Positions 7,206 through 7,783 of a stretch of DNA of 7,783 nt are shown here, piece after piece. This DNA is from Comamonadaceae bacterium (lineage in GTDB: Bacteria > Pseudomonadota > Gammaproteobacteria > Burkholderiales > Burkholderiaceae), in contig CANKOT010000102.1 in the NCBI GenBank assembly GCA_947484245.1, forward strand, positions 1 through 7,783, in the 5' to 3' direction. The stretch's first letter is position 1. Each line of letters begins with the position of its first letter. Position numbers and translations under genes: made by a program. The notes below the pieces were generated by a model. The model was not told the DNA's origin. It ran no database searches and worked only from the letters and a program-made list of their open reading frames with translations.

Positions 7206-7783
7206 ATGGCATCTTTCAAGTTACGCCCAACCTTCTCTTGGGTCTCTACTTTGGCAATTTCTGTTGGCATGGCAGGTGCACTGCTGTCTGCGCCCGCCGC
7301 TTTGGCACAAGCTTTTCCCAACAAAGCCATTCGCTTGGTCTGCCCCTTTCCCCCAGGTGGCGCTGTTGACATTGCGTCCCGCGCCATTGCCCTAGAGTTA
7401 TCAAAAAATTTAGGTCAACCCGTCACGGTTGACAATAAACCAGGTGCAGGTGGCAACATTGGCGGCGCTGAAGTGGCCAGATCTAACCCTGATGGCTACA
7501 CCATTTTCATGACCACCAGCGGCATTCAGGCCATCAATCCTGCACTGTATGCCAAGATGCCTTTTGATCCCAACAAAGACTTGATACCTGTCACAGCCTT
7601 GGTTTCCTTGAACAATGTGCTGGTTTTGCACCCATCGATCAAAGCCAACTCTGTCTCAGAAGTCATTGCACTTGCCAAAGCACAACCAGGCGCCATGAAT
7701 TACGCTTCTAGTGGTAGTGGCACCAGCATTCACATGTCTGGCGAGATGTTCAAATCTTTGACGAATGTCAACATCACACACAT
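7206..7783 (+). CDS. Tripartite tricarboxylate transporter receptor (TctC/Bug family), N-terminal part
   Basis: A periplasmic solute-binding protein that captures carboxylates or related small molecules. The first 192 codons are present and the frame is still open at the window edge; full-length members have about 320-330 residues. Residues 1-35 form a Sec signal peptide with a hydrophobic core and probable cleavage after ALAQA or nearby. The mature part shows the family hallmarks: FPNKAIRLVCPFPPGG (37-52) with Asp55 and Arg59, NKPGAGGNIGG (77-87), NPDGYT (94-99), INPALYAKMPFDPNKDLIPV (110-129) and GSGTSIHMSGEMFK (170-183), where the ligand-binding loops lie. There is no lipobox cysteine. In Burkholderiales many such receptors are orphans without adjacent TctA/TctB membrane subunits; none are visible here, though they could follow downstream. 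The ligand is unknown. Confidence 0.95.
   Translation, partial: MASFKLRPTFSWVSTLAISVGMAGALLSAPAALAQAFPNKAIRLVCPFPPGGAVDIASRAIALELSKNLGQPVTVDNKPGAGGNIGGAEVARSNPDGYTIFMTTSGIQAINPALYAKMPFDPNKDLIPVTALVSLNNVLVLHPSIKANSVSEVIALAKAQPGAMNYASSGSGTSIHMSGEMFKSLTNVNITH

Noticed and set aside
7070..7369. A 99-codon plus-strand open frame overlapping the receptor start
   Set aside because: It covers the intergenic region and then reads the receptor gene out of frame; the TctC-type protein from 7206 has a strong ribosome-binding site and clear family motifs.

Overview
The window looks like ordinary chromosome from a betaproteobacterium, most likely order Burkholderiales. The reasons are a monomeric (740-residue class) NADP isocitrate dehydrogenase, a TctC/Bug-type periplasmic receptor (a family greatly expanded in that order), several MFS carriers and simple one-gene transcription units. 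Base composition looks moderate by eye; I did not compute it. No genus can be named with confidence from this sequence alone.

Layout from left to right: (1) the C-terminal ~300 codons of isocitrate dehydrogenase (+), closed by a clear intrinsic terminator; (2) a short unrecognised minus-strand gene whose C-terminus looks like a sliding-clamp-binding peptide and whose upstream DNA carries an imperfect tandem repeat; (3) an MFS carrier of the oxalate-formate/monocarboxylate type (-); (4) a class V aminotransferase of the serine/alanine-glyoxylate type (+), divergent from the carrier; (5) a second MFS carrier of the EntS/MFS_3 type (-), convergent with the aminotransferase across a hairpin; (6) a short RidA/YoaB-like protein (+); (7) a third MFS carrier of the fosmidomycin-resistance (Fsr) type (-), convergent with the RidA-like gene with only 2 nt between stops; (8) the first 192 codons of a TctC-type solute receptor (+), running off the right edge.

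From the first MFS gene onward, strands alternate gene by gene, so there is no obvious multi-gene operon. The three divergent intergenic spaces (2707-2913, 5396-5508, 7029-7205) are where regulation should sit; two of them contain short inverted repeats. Functional links are weak: a RidA-like enamine/imine deaminase near a PLP aminotransferase is biochemically sensible, and the carriers and the receptor suggest organic-acid or small-metabolite traffic, but nothing in the sequence proves a shared pathway. I see no tRNA, rRNA, CRISPR array, insertion sequence, phage gene or toxin-antitoxin pair. I do not see a clear new biological system. The least explained element is the small gene at 1015-1398 with its repeat-containing upstream region.
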